A DNA stretch of 15,664 bases from Syntrophomonas sp. (GCA_003558625.1 PWPP01000128.1:1-15664); one strand, 5' to 3'. Numbered from the stretch's first letter, positions 6,298-14,377 are shown. Notes: a model not told the origin generated them from the letters alone. Numbers and translations: made by a program.

Positions 6298-6867
6298 TTA
6301 TTTCGATGCGTGATAGATGCGCAGGGGGGGGATGTTTTTGATTTCCAGCTGGTCTTCTACCGTTTGGAAGTATTGTTGCAGATATGTCTTCAAATGCTCA
6401 TCCTTTTGGTAAAAGGTCTGGTAGGCCAAAAACGTTCCCCGGGGGCACAGAGCCTGACAGCTGTTATCAATGATCTGCTCTCTTTGTGCGGGAGTTAAAA
6501 AGCTAAAAGGGATTCCCGAAATGATATAGTCTGCCGCGCCCAACCCCAGGTTTTTAAGGATACTCAGAACCTCTTCGGCGCTGTCATGGGCTACATAAAC
6601 CCGTTTATCCCGGATGTGATCCTGTAAATAGGTCACGAATTCAGGGTTTCTTTCGATTAACAGCAGACGGGATCGGTCATTCATTTTTCGCAGCAGGTAA
6701 CGACTAAAGACTCCCGTGGCCGGACCATACTCAATAATTAATCTGCAGTGCCGGAAGTTAATATTCCGGCAAACCCGTTGGACCCCAAACTTAGAGGTTG
6801 GCATCATAGAGGCAATATACTTATCTTTGGTAAAATTTTTTAAATAACTTAAAGCTTGTCCGGGCAA
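6298..6867 (-). CDS. PmtA-like class I SAM-dependent methyltransferase
   Basis: This predicted cytoplasmic or membrane-surface methyltransferase has 189 residues from TTG 6867. The SAM-binding motif I is IIEYGPATGVFSR (glycine loop about residues 46-52), followed by an acidic residue ending strand 2 (LLLIERNPEF, Glu72). The post-motif SGIPFSFL (about 117-124) is typical of the phospholipid N-methyltransferase / rRNA-adenine-methyltransferase-like group, where similar proteins methylate phosphatidylethanolamine. The N-terminal region (about residues 8-30) resembles the helix these enzymes use on membranes. TTG 6867 is chosen because a perfect AGGAGGTGA (6881-6873) stands 8 nt upstream; GTG 6876 would lie inside that site. 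A promoter is visible upstream and a terminator downstream, so the gene is probably monocistronic. The substrate is not determined; a small-molecule or rRNA substrate is possible. Confidence 0.8.
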   Translation of the reverse strand: MPGQALSYLKNFTKDKYIASMMPTSKFGVQRVCRNINFRHCRLIIEYGPATGVFSRYLLRKMNDRSRLLLIERNPEFVTYLQDHIRDKRVYVAHDSAEEVLSILKNLGLGAADYIISGIPFSFLTPAQREQIIDNSCQALCPRGTFLAYQTFYQKDEHLKTYLQQYFQTVEDQLEIKNIPPLRIYHASK

Positions 6868-6918
6868 TGTTCTCACCTCCTCAGTGCACCTGGTACCCTT
6901 TATTGATCTGCTTTTTTT

Positions 6919-6947
6919 ATCATATCATTTCCTGTGAGGTTAACCAA
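6919..6947 (-). promoter_or_regulatory. Sigma-A-type promoter of the methyltransferase gene
   Basis: On the minus strand TTGGTT (6947-6942) and TATGAT (6924-6919) are separated by 17 bp. The start of transcription would be near 6912, giving a leader of about 45 nt. The remainder of the 6868-7192 divergent gap shows only a weak TACAAT (7144-7149) before the plus-strand gene and no clear -35 for it. Confidence 0.6.
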
Positions 6948-7192
6948 AACAGTTCCGGGCTGATAAGTCTTTATATATTGCTGAAATCCGGCGTTGGAAA
7001 GAGACATCTTACGGTAATCTATTTCTATCCATCATAGAGGTTCCATACCCGCTTTTACCCTCCCCACTACTTCGTACGGTTCCATGGGAAAAGGATTATG
7101 CCTCATAAATTACCGCCAGTAAACAAAAAGCCAAAAAGTATAGTACAATAATTGAGATGAGAACCTTTTATGTTTGAGAAGGAGGTTTATAC

Positions 7193-8569
7193 ATGCGTCA
7201 CACGCTGGGTTTACTGCTGCTTTTTATGTTTTTGCTGGGTACCACCCTGGCCCCGGCCGGAGCCGCCCTGCTTCCTGATTTGTTCACCCACTGGGCTGAA
7301 GGGGAGGTGCGGCAGCTGGTTAAAATCGATGCCATCACCGGCTATCCGGACGGAACGTTCAGACCCCAGGCTCCCATTACCCGGGCTGAATTCTCCACCG
7401 TACTTTTCAAAGCACTGGAGTATGCTGCAGCAAAGGATCAAAGCCTGGTTGATATCGAGGGGCACTGGGCCCAAAACCAGATAGCTTCCCTGGTCGTACA
7501 TGGACTCATTTCACCCCGGGATTATGATTATCATTTTAACCCGGATCAGCCAATCACCCGGGAAGAAATAGCCAAAATGATTGCCCGGGCCGTAACCCCG
7601 GCAGATATCCCTGTGGTTGCCCCCCTGGATCTGCCTTTTTTGGATAGCCCCGACATCAATCCCTTGTTTCTGGAATCAGTGGCACATGCTTATTCCCTGA
7701 ATTTCATCGGCGGCTATCCGGATCATACCTTTAAGCCCCGGGGAACTTCCACCCGGGCTGAATCGGCAGTCATGGTGGTACGCATGCTGCACTATTTGGG
7801 CCGGATAGCAGATGAAGAACACCTTTACCTGGAAGAGTTGTCCAGCTTTTCCACCCAGTATAATCCCAGGGAAATCAACCGCTCTCATAATTTAGAGCTG
7901 GCAGCCATGACCTTGGACAATACCATCCTGGCTCCCGGAGAAGTTTTTTCCTTTAACCGGACCGTAGGGCCCCGGACCGTCGCCCGGGGTTACCGGGAAG
8001 CATTAATCATTATCGGGGGTCGCTTTCAACCGGGCCTGGGAGGGGGGATATGTCAGGTTTCCTCCACCCTTTATAATGCTGCCCTCCTGGCAGGATTAAG
8101 TATGGCGGAACGGCACAATCACTCCCTGGCCATCCCGTATCTGCCTCCGGGCAGGGATGCCACCATCGCGTATGGCTCCCAGGATCTTCGTTTTAAAAAC
8201 CATATGGAGCATCCCCTTTATATCAAGACCTTTATTTCCCCGGGCCGCCTGACTTTTAATTTCTATGGCCATCGTAAGTATCAACAACATATCGAATTGA
8301 GCCAGGTTACAGATCAGGTCCTGCCTTTCAGAACAGAAAGAATCGCCGATCCCAGCTTAAGGCCGGGCCAAGAAATCGTCCGGGTAGCAGGTGCCAATGG
8401 ATATATTGCCCGTTCTTTCCGTACCTTTTATGATGACCAGGGCCAGGTTATTAAGAGGGAGCAGCTTACCCGGGATTATTACCACCCCTTAAACCGTTTG
8501 GTCTATTTCGGGCCTCCTCCTAAGGCCGTGGAAGAGAAAGAAAATCCCCGGCCTCAGGGGGAGCAGTAG
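7193..8569 (+). CDS. SLH-VanW-G5 cell-wall protein
   Basis: This exported surface protein has 458 residues. A signal peptide (about 1-25) is followed by three SLH domains (about 27-72, 84-130 and 146-200; typical ITGYPDGTFRP, PITREEIAKMI, FIGGYPDHTFKP), which bind pyruvylated wall polymer. A VanW domain follows (about 215-358) with GLGGGICQVSSTLYNA around Cys287, ERHNHS (306-311), GRDATI and DLRFKN. A G5-like domain covers about 361-438. VanW was named from a vancomycin-resistance cluster and long had no function; VanW domains of Clostridioides difficile are reported to be L,D-transpeptidases using the conserved Cys. Cys287 and the conserved His residues are present here, so a peptidoglycan cross-linking role is a reasonable inference. 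AAGGAGG stands 7 nt before the ATG. Downstream is a strong terminator shared with argH. Confidence 0.92.
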   Translation: MRHTLGLLLLFMFLLGTTLAPAGAALLPDLFTHWAEGEVRQLVKIDAITGYPDGTFRPQAPITRAEFSTVLFKALEYAAAKDQSLVDIEGHWAQNQIASLVVHGLISPRDYDYHFNPDQPITREEIAKMIARAVTPADIPVVAPLDLPFLDSPDINPLFLESVAHAYSLNFIGGYPDHTFKPRGTSTRAESAVMVVRMLHYLGRIADEEHLYLEELSSFSTQYNPREINRSHNLELAAMTLDNTILAPGEVFSFNRTVGPRTVARGYREALIIIGGRFQPGLGGGICQVSSTLYNAALLAGLSMAERHNHSLAIPYLPPGRDATIAYGSQDLRFKNHMEHPLYIKTFISPGRLTFNFYGHRKYQQHIELSQVTDQVLPFRTERIADPSLRPGQEIVRVAGANGYIARSFRTFYDDQGQVIKREQLTRDYYHPLNRLVYFGPPPKAVEEKENPRPQGEQ

Positions 8570-8654
8570 GCAGACCGGTATAAACCGGCTAGGGTTTTTA
8601 CCTTTCATGTTTCACCACCCAGGTAGTCCGATGAACAGGCAGACATAACAATAA

Positions 8655-8670
8655 CTCCCCCTCGGGGGAG
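8655..8670. repeat. Short GC-rich palindrome between the VanW gene and argH
   Basis: CTCCCCC and GGGGGAG are perfect arms with 2 nt between. There is no T run after it, so it is not a standard terminator; it may strengthen the 3' end ahead of the main terminator. Confidence 0.5.
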
Positions 8671-8683
8671 CTTGTATCTAACG

Positions 8684-8713
8684 AAAAAGCCCGGCCTCAG
8701 CCGGGCTTTTTTT
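8684..8713. terminator. Bidirectional terminator shared by the VanW gene and argH
   Basis: A perfect 12-bp stem (8684-8695 with 8700-8711) has a 4-nt loop CTCA. A T run reaches 8713 on the plus strand, and an A run at 8684-8688 gives the T run on the minus strand. The argH stop codon (8699-8697) lies in the loop. Confidence 0.93.
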
Positions 8714-10085
8714 GACTGCGGAGCCAGGCCCGAGCCTCTTGCAGGGCCGCTTTCACCGCTATGGGAGCCGGACCACCTGCTATTTGGCGCGAGGCCAGGG
8801 AATTGGTTATGGAAATGGCTGAATAAACATCCTCCTCAAAAACAGGAGAAAATCGCTGATATTCTTCGCGGCTCAACTCTTCTAAAACGCTACCCTTTTC
8901 TATGCAATATAAAACCGCCTTGCCTACAACCTCATGGGCATCTCGAAAAGGCAGGCCCTTGCGGACCAAGTAATCCGCCAAATCCGTGGCATTGGTGAAG
9001 CCTCCCCGGGCCCCCCGCGCCATATTCTCCCGGTTGAAACGGGCAGTTTGGAGCAGGGGGGTTATCACCAGCAGACATTTTTTCACTGTATCCACAGCAT
9101 CAAAAAGCGCCTCTTTATCTTCCTGCATGTCTTTATTATAAGCCAGGGGAAGGGCTTTCATGATGGTCAATAAGGTTATCAGATCTCCATAAACCCGGCC
9201 GGTTTTTCCCCGGATGAGTTCCGCGATGTCAGGGTTTTTCTTTTGGGGCATAATGCTGGAGCCGGTAGCAAAGGCATCATCTAATTCTACAAAAGAAAAC
9301 TCATGAGTGGACCACAAAATGATTTCCTCTGCTAAACGGGACATATGCATCATCATGATACTGGCACAAGCACAGAATTCCAGGACAAAATCCCGGTCAC
9401 TGACGGCATCCAGACTGTTGCGCGTGATACCGCTAAAACCTAACTGATCGCTAACATACTGTCGATCAAGATCAAAAACCGTCCCCGCCAGGGCTCCTGA
9501 ACCCAGGGGCATATAGTTCAGCCTTTTCTTCGTATCCTGTAAACGCTCCAGGTCCCGGCGCAGCATTTCAAAATACGCCATAAGGTGATGGGCTAAGCTA
9601 ACAGGTTGGGCTTTTTGCAGGTGGGTGTATCCCGGCATGATGGTCTCTATATGTTCGGCCGCCAGTTCCAGCAGCAACTCTTCCAGCTTCAGCAACAGAT
9701 CCTGAATTTCTTCAATCTCCTGGCGTAAATACAAACGCAAGTCTAATGCCACCTGGTCATTTCTGCTTCTGCCCGTATGTAGCTTCTTTCCTACATCACC
9801 AATTTTGGCAATAAGAAAGGTTTCAATATTCATATGAATGTCTTCAGCTGCAGGGCTGAATTCCAGTTTGCCCTGTTCGATTTCCTGCCGGATTTCTTCC
9901 AGTCCTGCTATAATCAGATCCCGTTCCGTAACACTGATGATACCCTGGCGGGCCAGCATCCGGGTATGGGCAATACTGCCGGTGATATCATGGTGGTATA
10001 AACGGGAATCAAAAGCGATGGATGCATTGAAATCTTCGGTAAGTTTATCCGTCTGGCGGGAAAATCTTCCACTCCACAATTTCAT
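8697..10085 (-). CDS. argH: Argininosuccinate lyase
   Basis: This enzyme catalyses the last step of arginine synthesis: argininosuccinate to arginine and fumarate. It is a cytoplasmic homotetramer of the fumarase/aspartase superfamily. The 462 residues match the usual length. The superfamily signature GSSIMPQKKNPD is at 275-286 and includes the catalytic Ser loop; TGRSRNDQ (104-111) and THLQKAQP (154-161) form substrate-binding and catalytic regions. The ATG at 10085 is preceded by GAGGAG with about 10 nt spacing. Only 19 nt separate it from nrdG, so it is probably co-transcribed with nrdD and nrdG, whereas argG, its normal partner, lies upstream of nrdD. The last codons form one arm of the terminator hairpin. 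Nothing suggests loss of function. Confidence 0.98.
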   Translation of the reverse strand: MKLWSGRFSRQTDKLTEDFNASIAFDSRLYHHDITGSIAHTRMLARQGIISVTERDLIIAGLEEIRQEIEQGKLEFSPAAEDIHMNIETFLIAKIGDVGKKLHTGRSRNDQVALDLRLYLRQEIEEIQDLLLKLEELLLELAAEHIETIMPGYTHLQKAQPVSLAHHLMAYFEMLRRDLERLQDTKKRLNYMPLGSGALAGTVFDLDRQYVSDQLGFSGITRNSLDAVSDRDFVLEFCACASIMMMHMSRLAEEIILWSTHEFSFVELDDAFATGSSIMPQKKNPDIAELIRGKTGRVYGDLITLLTIMKALPLAYNKDMQEDKEALFDAVDTVKKCLLVITPLLQTARFNRENMARGARGGFTNATDLADYLVRKGLPFRDAHEVVGKAVLYCIEKGSVLEELSREEYQRFSPVFEEDVYSAISITNSLASRQIAGGPAPIAVKAALQEARAWLRSQKKPG

Positions 10086-10104
10086 CTGATACTCGCTCCT
10101 CTAT

Positions 10105-10815
10105 TTAAGAATAAAGCAGGGTAACCTCACTGATATAAGGACGGCATTGCTCGGCAATTTGCTCCATGGTTTTCTGGGAGTACGGTCTGACGGACTGGAA
10201 TTTGTGGTCCAACGTGATGCGGGGATTAAACTGCTGCAGGGTATAGCGGGCACTTCCCTCCAGATAGCGGGCAATCGCCACAATATCTTCTGCTTTATGA
10301 ATGACCGGAACGATCGTGGTCCTAAATTCTGCATAAACCGGACTGTTCTGAAGCAGGTGAATGGTATTACGGATGTTAAAAAACTCCGCCGCCGTTATTT
10401 TAATACAGGATTTCTGGTATTTCTTATAATCCATGGGGGCTTTGATATCCAATGCGATATAATCCAGCAGCTTCTCTTCCAGGAGTTCTTTAATCATGGC
10501 GGTATTGGTCCCGTTGGTATCCAGTTTGACCAGGCAGTTCGTTTCTTTAATCCGGCGGATCCACCCTGGAAGTTCCCGGTGCAGGGTAGGTTCTCCCCCG
10601 CTGATGACAACAGCATCAATGAAGTTTTTTCTTTGTTCCAGAAACTCCAAAACTTCTTCCAGGGTAATAGAAGGTACTTTTTTCCCATCATTGAAAACCA
10701 ACTGGGGGTTATGGCAATAAGGACAACGGAAGTTACAGCCCCGGGTAAATAATACCGCGGCTACTTCCCCTGGATAATCGGTTAAACTCTGGCGGGTTAA
10801 GCCTGCAAAATCCAT
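10105..10815 (-). CDS. nrdG: Anaerobic ribonucleoside-triphosphate reductase activating protein
   Basis: This radical SAM enzyme installs the glycyl radical on NrdD under anaerobic conditions. It has 236 residues. The 4Fe-4S cluster motif is CNFRCPYC (Cys27, Cys31, Cys34), followed by the SAM-contacting SGGEPT (72-77) and TNGT. The opening MDFAGLTRQSLTDYPG and the length place it in the longer NrdG subtype found in anaerobes, which resembles pyruvate-formate-lyase activases; an activase for another glycyl-radical enzyme would be the alternative. Its ATG follows the nrdD stop after a single base, which fixes its partner as NrdD and suggests translational coupling; its own ribosome binding site (GGAG about 12 nt away) is weak. 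argH follows after 19 nt. Confidence 0.95.
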   Translation of the reverse strand: MDFAGLTRQSLTDYPGEVAAVLFTRGCNFRCPYCHNPQLVFNDGKKVPSITLEEVLEFLEQRKNFIDAVVISGGEPTLHRELPGWIRRIKETNCLVKLDTNGTNTAMIKELLEEKLLDYIALDIKAPMDYKKYQKSCIKITAAEFFNIRNTIHLLQNSPVYAEFRTTIVPVIHKAEDIVAIARYLEGSARYTLQQFNPRITLDHKFQSVRPYSQKTMEQIAEQCRPYISEVTLLYS

Positions 10816-10816
10816 T

Positions 10817-12934
10817 TTACGTCACAGCTCCATCAAAATTTTTCCGCTCATGAAACTCCGCCTGTTTCCCAGCATTCCACTGGTCTACCGGCCTTAAATA
10901 ACCGACAATCCGGGAATATACTTCACAGTTGCTTTCAATTCCTTCCTCGGCACAGTGGGGACAGGTAAACTGTTCTCCCTTCAGATAACCATGGCGGAAA
11001 CAAATACTAAATGTCGGGGTTAAGGTGAAATAAGGAAATTTAAAGTTTTCGCATACTTTGCGGGCCAGCTTCTTCACCGATAGTGCCGAAGGCAGAGCCT
11101 CGCCCAGGAAAATGTGAAACGTAGTCCCTCCGGTATAACGCATCTGCAGACTCTCCTGGAGCTGCAAAGCTTCAAAGAGATCCCCGGTGAAATCAACCGG
11201 CAGCTGGGTGGAATTGGTATAATAGGGCTGGGCTCCCTGCTGTACCGCCTCATCATTGGCTACGCGTATATCAGGATATTCCTTCTTGTCTTTCAGGGCA
11301 ATACTGTAACTCACTCCCTCGGCAGGAGTAGCTTCCAGATTATATATATTGCCGGTCTCTTCCTGGTATATTCCCAGGCGGTTGCGCATAAAGTCCATAA
11401 CTTCCCCGGCAAACTCCATGCCCTCGGATGAAGCAATATTCTGCCCCAAAAAATTCAAACAGGCTTCGTTCATGCCGACCAAACCAATGGTGGAAAAATG
11501 GTTTTTCCAGTACTGGCCAAACCCTTCCTTGACATTGCGCAGGTAAAACTGTGAATAAGGGTAAAGACCGGCATCGGTATAGCTTTCTAAAAACTTGCGT
11601 TTAATTTCCAGACTATCCCGGGCAAGGTCCATCAAATCCTCCAGACGGGTAAAAAACTCTGCTTTGTCCCCGGCCAGATAGCCGATCCGGCTCATGTTAA
11701 TGGTCACCACCCCGATGGAACCGGTTAGGGGATTAGCCCCGAACAATCCGCCTCCTCTTTTACTCAGTTCCCGGTTATCCAGGCGCAGGCGGCAACACAT
11801 GCTGCGGGCATCTTCGGGACTCATGTCCGATCCGATAAAATTAGAAAAAGAGGGAATACCGTATTTGGCGGTCATTTCCCATATTTTATCATAATTGGGG
11901 TTGCCCCAATCGAAATCTTCCGTGATATTATAGGTAGGTATGGGGAACGTAAATACCCGCTCCTCTTTGTCTCCTTCCATCATAACCTCGGCAAATGCCT
12001 GGTTGAACAGGTCCATTTCCTCCTGGAAATCCCCGTAAGTTGCAGCCATGATTTTGCCTCCGATAATAACAGGCTCGTTTTTCATAAACTCAGGCACCTT
12101 AAGATCCAGGGTTACGTTGGTAAAAGGAGTTTGAAAACCCACCCGGGTGGGAACGTTCATATTAAAGACGAATTCCTGCAGCCCCTGTTTCACCTGCTTG
12201 TAATCCAGTTTGTCATAACGGATAAAGGGGGCCAGGAGGGTATCAAAATTAGAAAAGGCCTGAGCTCCGGCCGCTTCTCCCTGCAGGGTAAAGAAGAAAT
12301 TGACAATCTGTCCCAACACAGAGCGAAAATGTTTGGCCGGTCCGCTGGCAACTTTTCCCCGCACCCCTTTGAATCCCTCGGTCAGCAGGTCCCGTATATC
12401 CCAGCCCACGCAGTATACCCCTAATATGCCAAGATCGTGGATATGAAAATCTCCGCTGGTATGAGCCTGCCGGATCTGGGGCGGGTATATTTTATTTAAC
12501 CAGTACTGGGAAACGATCAGTGAGGAAATATGAAAATTCATCCCTTGGAGAGAATAGGTCATATTGGAATTTTCTTTGATTCTCCAGTCATTGCGTTCCA
12601 GGTAATTGGAGATGATCTGGTTGTTAAACAGGAGTTGCTTGGTCTCTCTTAAATCTTCTCTCTGTTTACGGTACAGGATGTACGCTTTAGCGGTTTTATA
12701 GTGCCCGTTTTTAACCAGCACCTTCTCTACCAGATCTTGAATGCCTTCCACCGTAGCGATTTCATCATCATCAACATATTGCGCTATTTCCACCACTTTT
12801 TCCGCTAGTTCCCAGGCAGTAGCAAAGTCTTTTCCCCCGACTGCCTTGGCCGCTTTAAAAATGGCCTGGGCGATTTTATCTTTTTCAAATTCGACGACAC
12901 TTCCGTCTCTTTTTTTGATTTTACTGATATCCAT
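10817..12934 (-). CDS. nrdD: Class III (anaerobic) ribonucleoside-triphosphate reductase
   Basis: This cytoplasmic enzyme reduces ribonucleotides to deoxyribonucleotides for DNA synthesis using a glycyl radical, and works only without oxygen. It has 705 residues. An ATP-cone regulatory domain occupies about 1-95 (KIKKRDGSVVEFEKDKI). The catalytic barrel includes HIHDLG (164-169) and SMCCRLRLD (Cys380/381), near where the family's thiyl-radical Cys is expected. The C-terminus has a zinc site of Cys645, Cys658, Cys661 and Cys670 and the glycyl-radical loop RIVGYLRPV, with Gly678 as the predicted radical site. AGGAGG lies 7 nt before the ATG. Two NrdR boxes and a -10 element lie upstream, so repression by NrdR when nucleotides are sufficient is well supported. 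nrdG follows after 1 nt. All key residues are present. Confidence 0.98.
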   Translation of the reverse strand: MDISKIKKRDGSVVEFEKDKIAQAIFKAAKAVGGKDFATAWELAEKVVEIAQYVDDDEIATVEGIQDLVEKVLVKNGHYKTAKAYILYRKQREDLRETKQLLFNNQIISNYLERNDWRIKENSNMTYSLQGMNFHISSLIVSQYWLNKIYPPQIRQAHTSGDFHIHDLGILGVYCVGWDIRDLLTEGFKGVRGKVASGPAKHFRSVLGQIVNFFFTLQGEAAGAQAFSNFDTLLAPFIRYDKLDYKQVKQGLQEFVFNMNVPTRVGFQTPFTNVTLDLKVPEFMKNEPVIIGGKIMAATYGDFQEEMDLFNQAFAEVMMEGDKEERVFTFPIPTYNITEDFDWGNPNYDKIWEMTAKYGIPSFSNFIGSDMSPEDARSMCCRLRLDNRELSKRGGGLFGANPLTGSIGVVTINMSRIGYLAGDKAEFFTRLEDLMDLARDSLEIKRKFLESYTDAGLYPYSQFYLRNVKEGFGQYWKNHFSTIGLVGMNEACLNFLGQNIASSEGMEFAGEVMDFMRNRLGIYQEETGNIYNLEATPAEGVSYSIALKDKKEYPDIRVANDEAVQQGAQPYYTNSTQLPVDFTGDLFEALQLQESLQMRYTGGTTFHIFLGEALPSALSVKKLARKVCENFKFPYFTLTPTFSICFRHGYLKGEQFTCPHCAEEGIESNCEVYSRIVGYLRPVDQWNAGKQAEFHERKNFDGAVT

Positions 12935-12956
12935 GCTTGCCCCTCCTAGTGTTATT

Positions 12957-12972
12957 ACACAATATATAGGAT
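12957..12972 (-). promoter_or_regulatory. NrdR box 1 (downstream of the -10)
   Basis: ACACAATATATAGGAT matches the NrdR consensus ACAC-W-ATATAT-W-GTGT at 13-14 of 16 positions. Its left edge is 31 bp from that of box 2, about three helical turns, the arrangement known for paired NrdR boxes. Confidence 0.85.
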
Positions 12973-12981
12973 TATGTTATC

Positions 12982-13011
12982 ATTATAGCACTATATATAG
13001 TGTTTTCTAAA
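12982..13011 (-). promoter_or_regulatory. nrdD promoter
   Basis: On the minus strand a perfect TATAAT (12987-12982) is preceded by TTTAGA (13011-13006) at 18 bp, or TTAGAA at 17 bp. NrdR box 2 fills the spacer, so bound NrdR would block the polymerase. Confidence 0.7.
12988..13003 (-). promoter_or_regulatory. NrdR box 2 (between -35 and -10)
   Basis: GCACTATATATAGTGT matches the NrdR consensus at 15 of 16 positions and is almost a perfect palindrome. With box 1 it brackets the -10 of nrdD. The rest of the gap to argG (13012-13168) shows no gene and no clear terminator. Confidence 0.92.
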
Positions 13012-13168
13012 TAACATTCTCCTCTTCTTTACCAGAAAAGACAAATGCTCAATTTTCAATTTTTTACCGTTAGTGTCACGCCTGATCGCAAATTCCCCTT
13101 TTTATGTACCATTTCGAAGGTTTCATAATTATTAGTCCAACCGGTTTCCCCCCGGATCAATCACGGGG

Positions 13169-14377
13169 CTAAGGTTGCCGGGCAGCTTTTTTTTTAACCA
13201 TGGCCTGCACTTTTAAAGGCAGCCCGAAAAGATTGATGAAACCCTCGGCATCTTTTTGGCTGTAGCTTTCGGAAAAGCCAAAGGTGGCTAATTCATGGCT
13301 GTGGAGAGAATAAGGCGATGTGGAAGCAACTGCCGCACAGCTTCCTTTATATAATTTGACCGTGACTTCTCCGCTTACATTTTTTTGGGTTTGGGCCACA
13401 AAGGCATCCATGGCCTTTTTCAGGGGGGAAAACCACATTCCATCGTAAACCAGTTCCGCATAAACTAAAGCCATCTGCTCCTTGTATTGCAGGGTCCTGC
13501 GATCCAGGGTCAGTCGCTCCAGTTCTTCGTGGGCAGTATAAAGTATTGTACCTCCCGGGGTTTCATACACTCCCCGGGATTTTATCCCTACCAGCCTGTT
13601 TTCTACCATGCTGACGATTCCGACCCCGTTTGCCCCGCCTAACCGGTTAAGTTCTTGCAGCAGGGGTACTGCTTCATAAATCTGCCCGTTCAGGGATACC
13701 GGTATTCCGGCTTCAAACCCTATTTTTAAATATAAAGGGCGGTCCGGGGCCTCCTCCGGGGGAACCGTCAGCATATAAAGCCGGTTAGAAGCTTCTACTG
13801 CCGGATCTTCAAGGTCTCCTCCCTCATGGGAAATGTGCCAGATGTTCCGATCCCGGCTATAAATGCTTTTCTTGGTAACCGGAACCGGTATTCCGTGTTC
13901 CCGGGCGTAGTCAATCGCTTCCTCCCGAGATCTGATGTTCCATTCTCTCCAGGGGGCAATGATTTTTAAGTCGGGGTTTAAGGCTTTAATGGTCAGCTCA
14001 AAGCGCACCTGGTCATTCCCTTTTCCTGTAGCCCCGTGGCAAACCGCAATCGCGCCTTCTTTTTCTGCGATTTCCACCATCTTTTGGGCGATAAGGGGAC
14101 GGGCAAAAGATGTGCCCAGGAGATATTTCTTTTCATACACGGCTCCTGCCTGCATCACAGGAAAAATATAATCCCTGACAAACTCTTCTACCAGATCCTC
14201 AATATATATTTTTACCGCTCCGGATTGCAGGGCTTTAGCCCGAACCGGCTCTAATTCGTCCTCCTGACCCAGATCAGCACAAAAAGCGATGACCTCATAC
14301 CCGTAATTTTCTTTTAACCAGGGAATGATAATTGACGTATCCAATCCCCCGGAATAAGCTAAAACCACCTTATCCAT
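13169..14377 (-). CDS. argG: Argininosuccinate synthase
   Basis: This enzyme joins citrulline and aspartate with ATP to form argininosuccinate, the substrate of ArgH. It is a cytoplasmic tetramer of the N-type ATP pyrophosphatase family. The 402 residues are the usual length. The ATP-binding loop is SGGLDTS (9-15) and the second signature GATGKGNDQVRFE is at 115-127. The ATG is preceded by AAGGAGGAA with good spacing. The gap to the upstream GTPase-like gene is 136 nt, with no recognisable ArgR box or T-box. Downstream, nrdD begins after a 234-nt gap with its own promoter, so argG and argH are in different transcription units unless read-through occurs. No terminator is clear after argG. Confidence 0.98.
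   Translation of the reverse strand: MDKVVLAYSGGLDTSIIIPWLKENYGYEVIAFCADLGQEDELEPVRAKALQSGAVKIYIEDLVEEFVRDYIFPVMQAGAVYEKKYLLGTSFARPLIAQKMVEIAEKEGAIAVCHGATGKGNDQVRFELTIKALNPDLKIIAPWREWNIRSREEAIDYAREHGIPVPVTKKSIYSRDRNIWHISHEGGDLEDPAVEASNRLYMLTVPPEEAPDRPLYLKIGFEAGIPVSLNGQIYEAVPLLQELNRLGGANGVGIVSMVENRLVGIKSRGVYETPGGTILYTAHEELERLTLDRRTLQYKEQMALVYAELVYDGMWFSPLKKAMDAFVAQTQKNVSGEVTVKLYKGSCAAVASTSPYSLHSHELATFGFSESYSQKDAEGFINLFGLPLKVQAMVKKKAARQP

Noticed and set aside
6217..6498. 93-residue plus-strand frame over the methyltransferase 3' end
   Set aside because: It overlaps the conserved methyltransferase and lacks a ribosome site.
7039..7085. Direct repeat GGTTCCAT at 7039-7046 and 7078-7085 in the divergent gap
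   Set aside because: Eight bases only, at 39-bp spacing, with no relation to a promoter element; chance is enough.
10147..10752. 201-residue open frame on the plus strand opposite nrdG
   Set aside because: nrdG motifs fill the opposite strand; this frame has no recognisable domain and no ribosome site or promoter.
13148..13170. CCCCG...CGGGG stem after argG as a terminator
   Set aside because: Five base pairs and no T run downstream.
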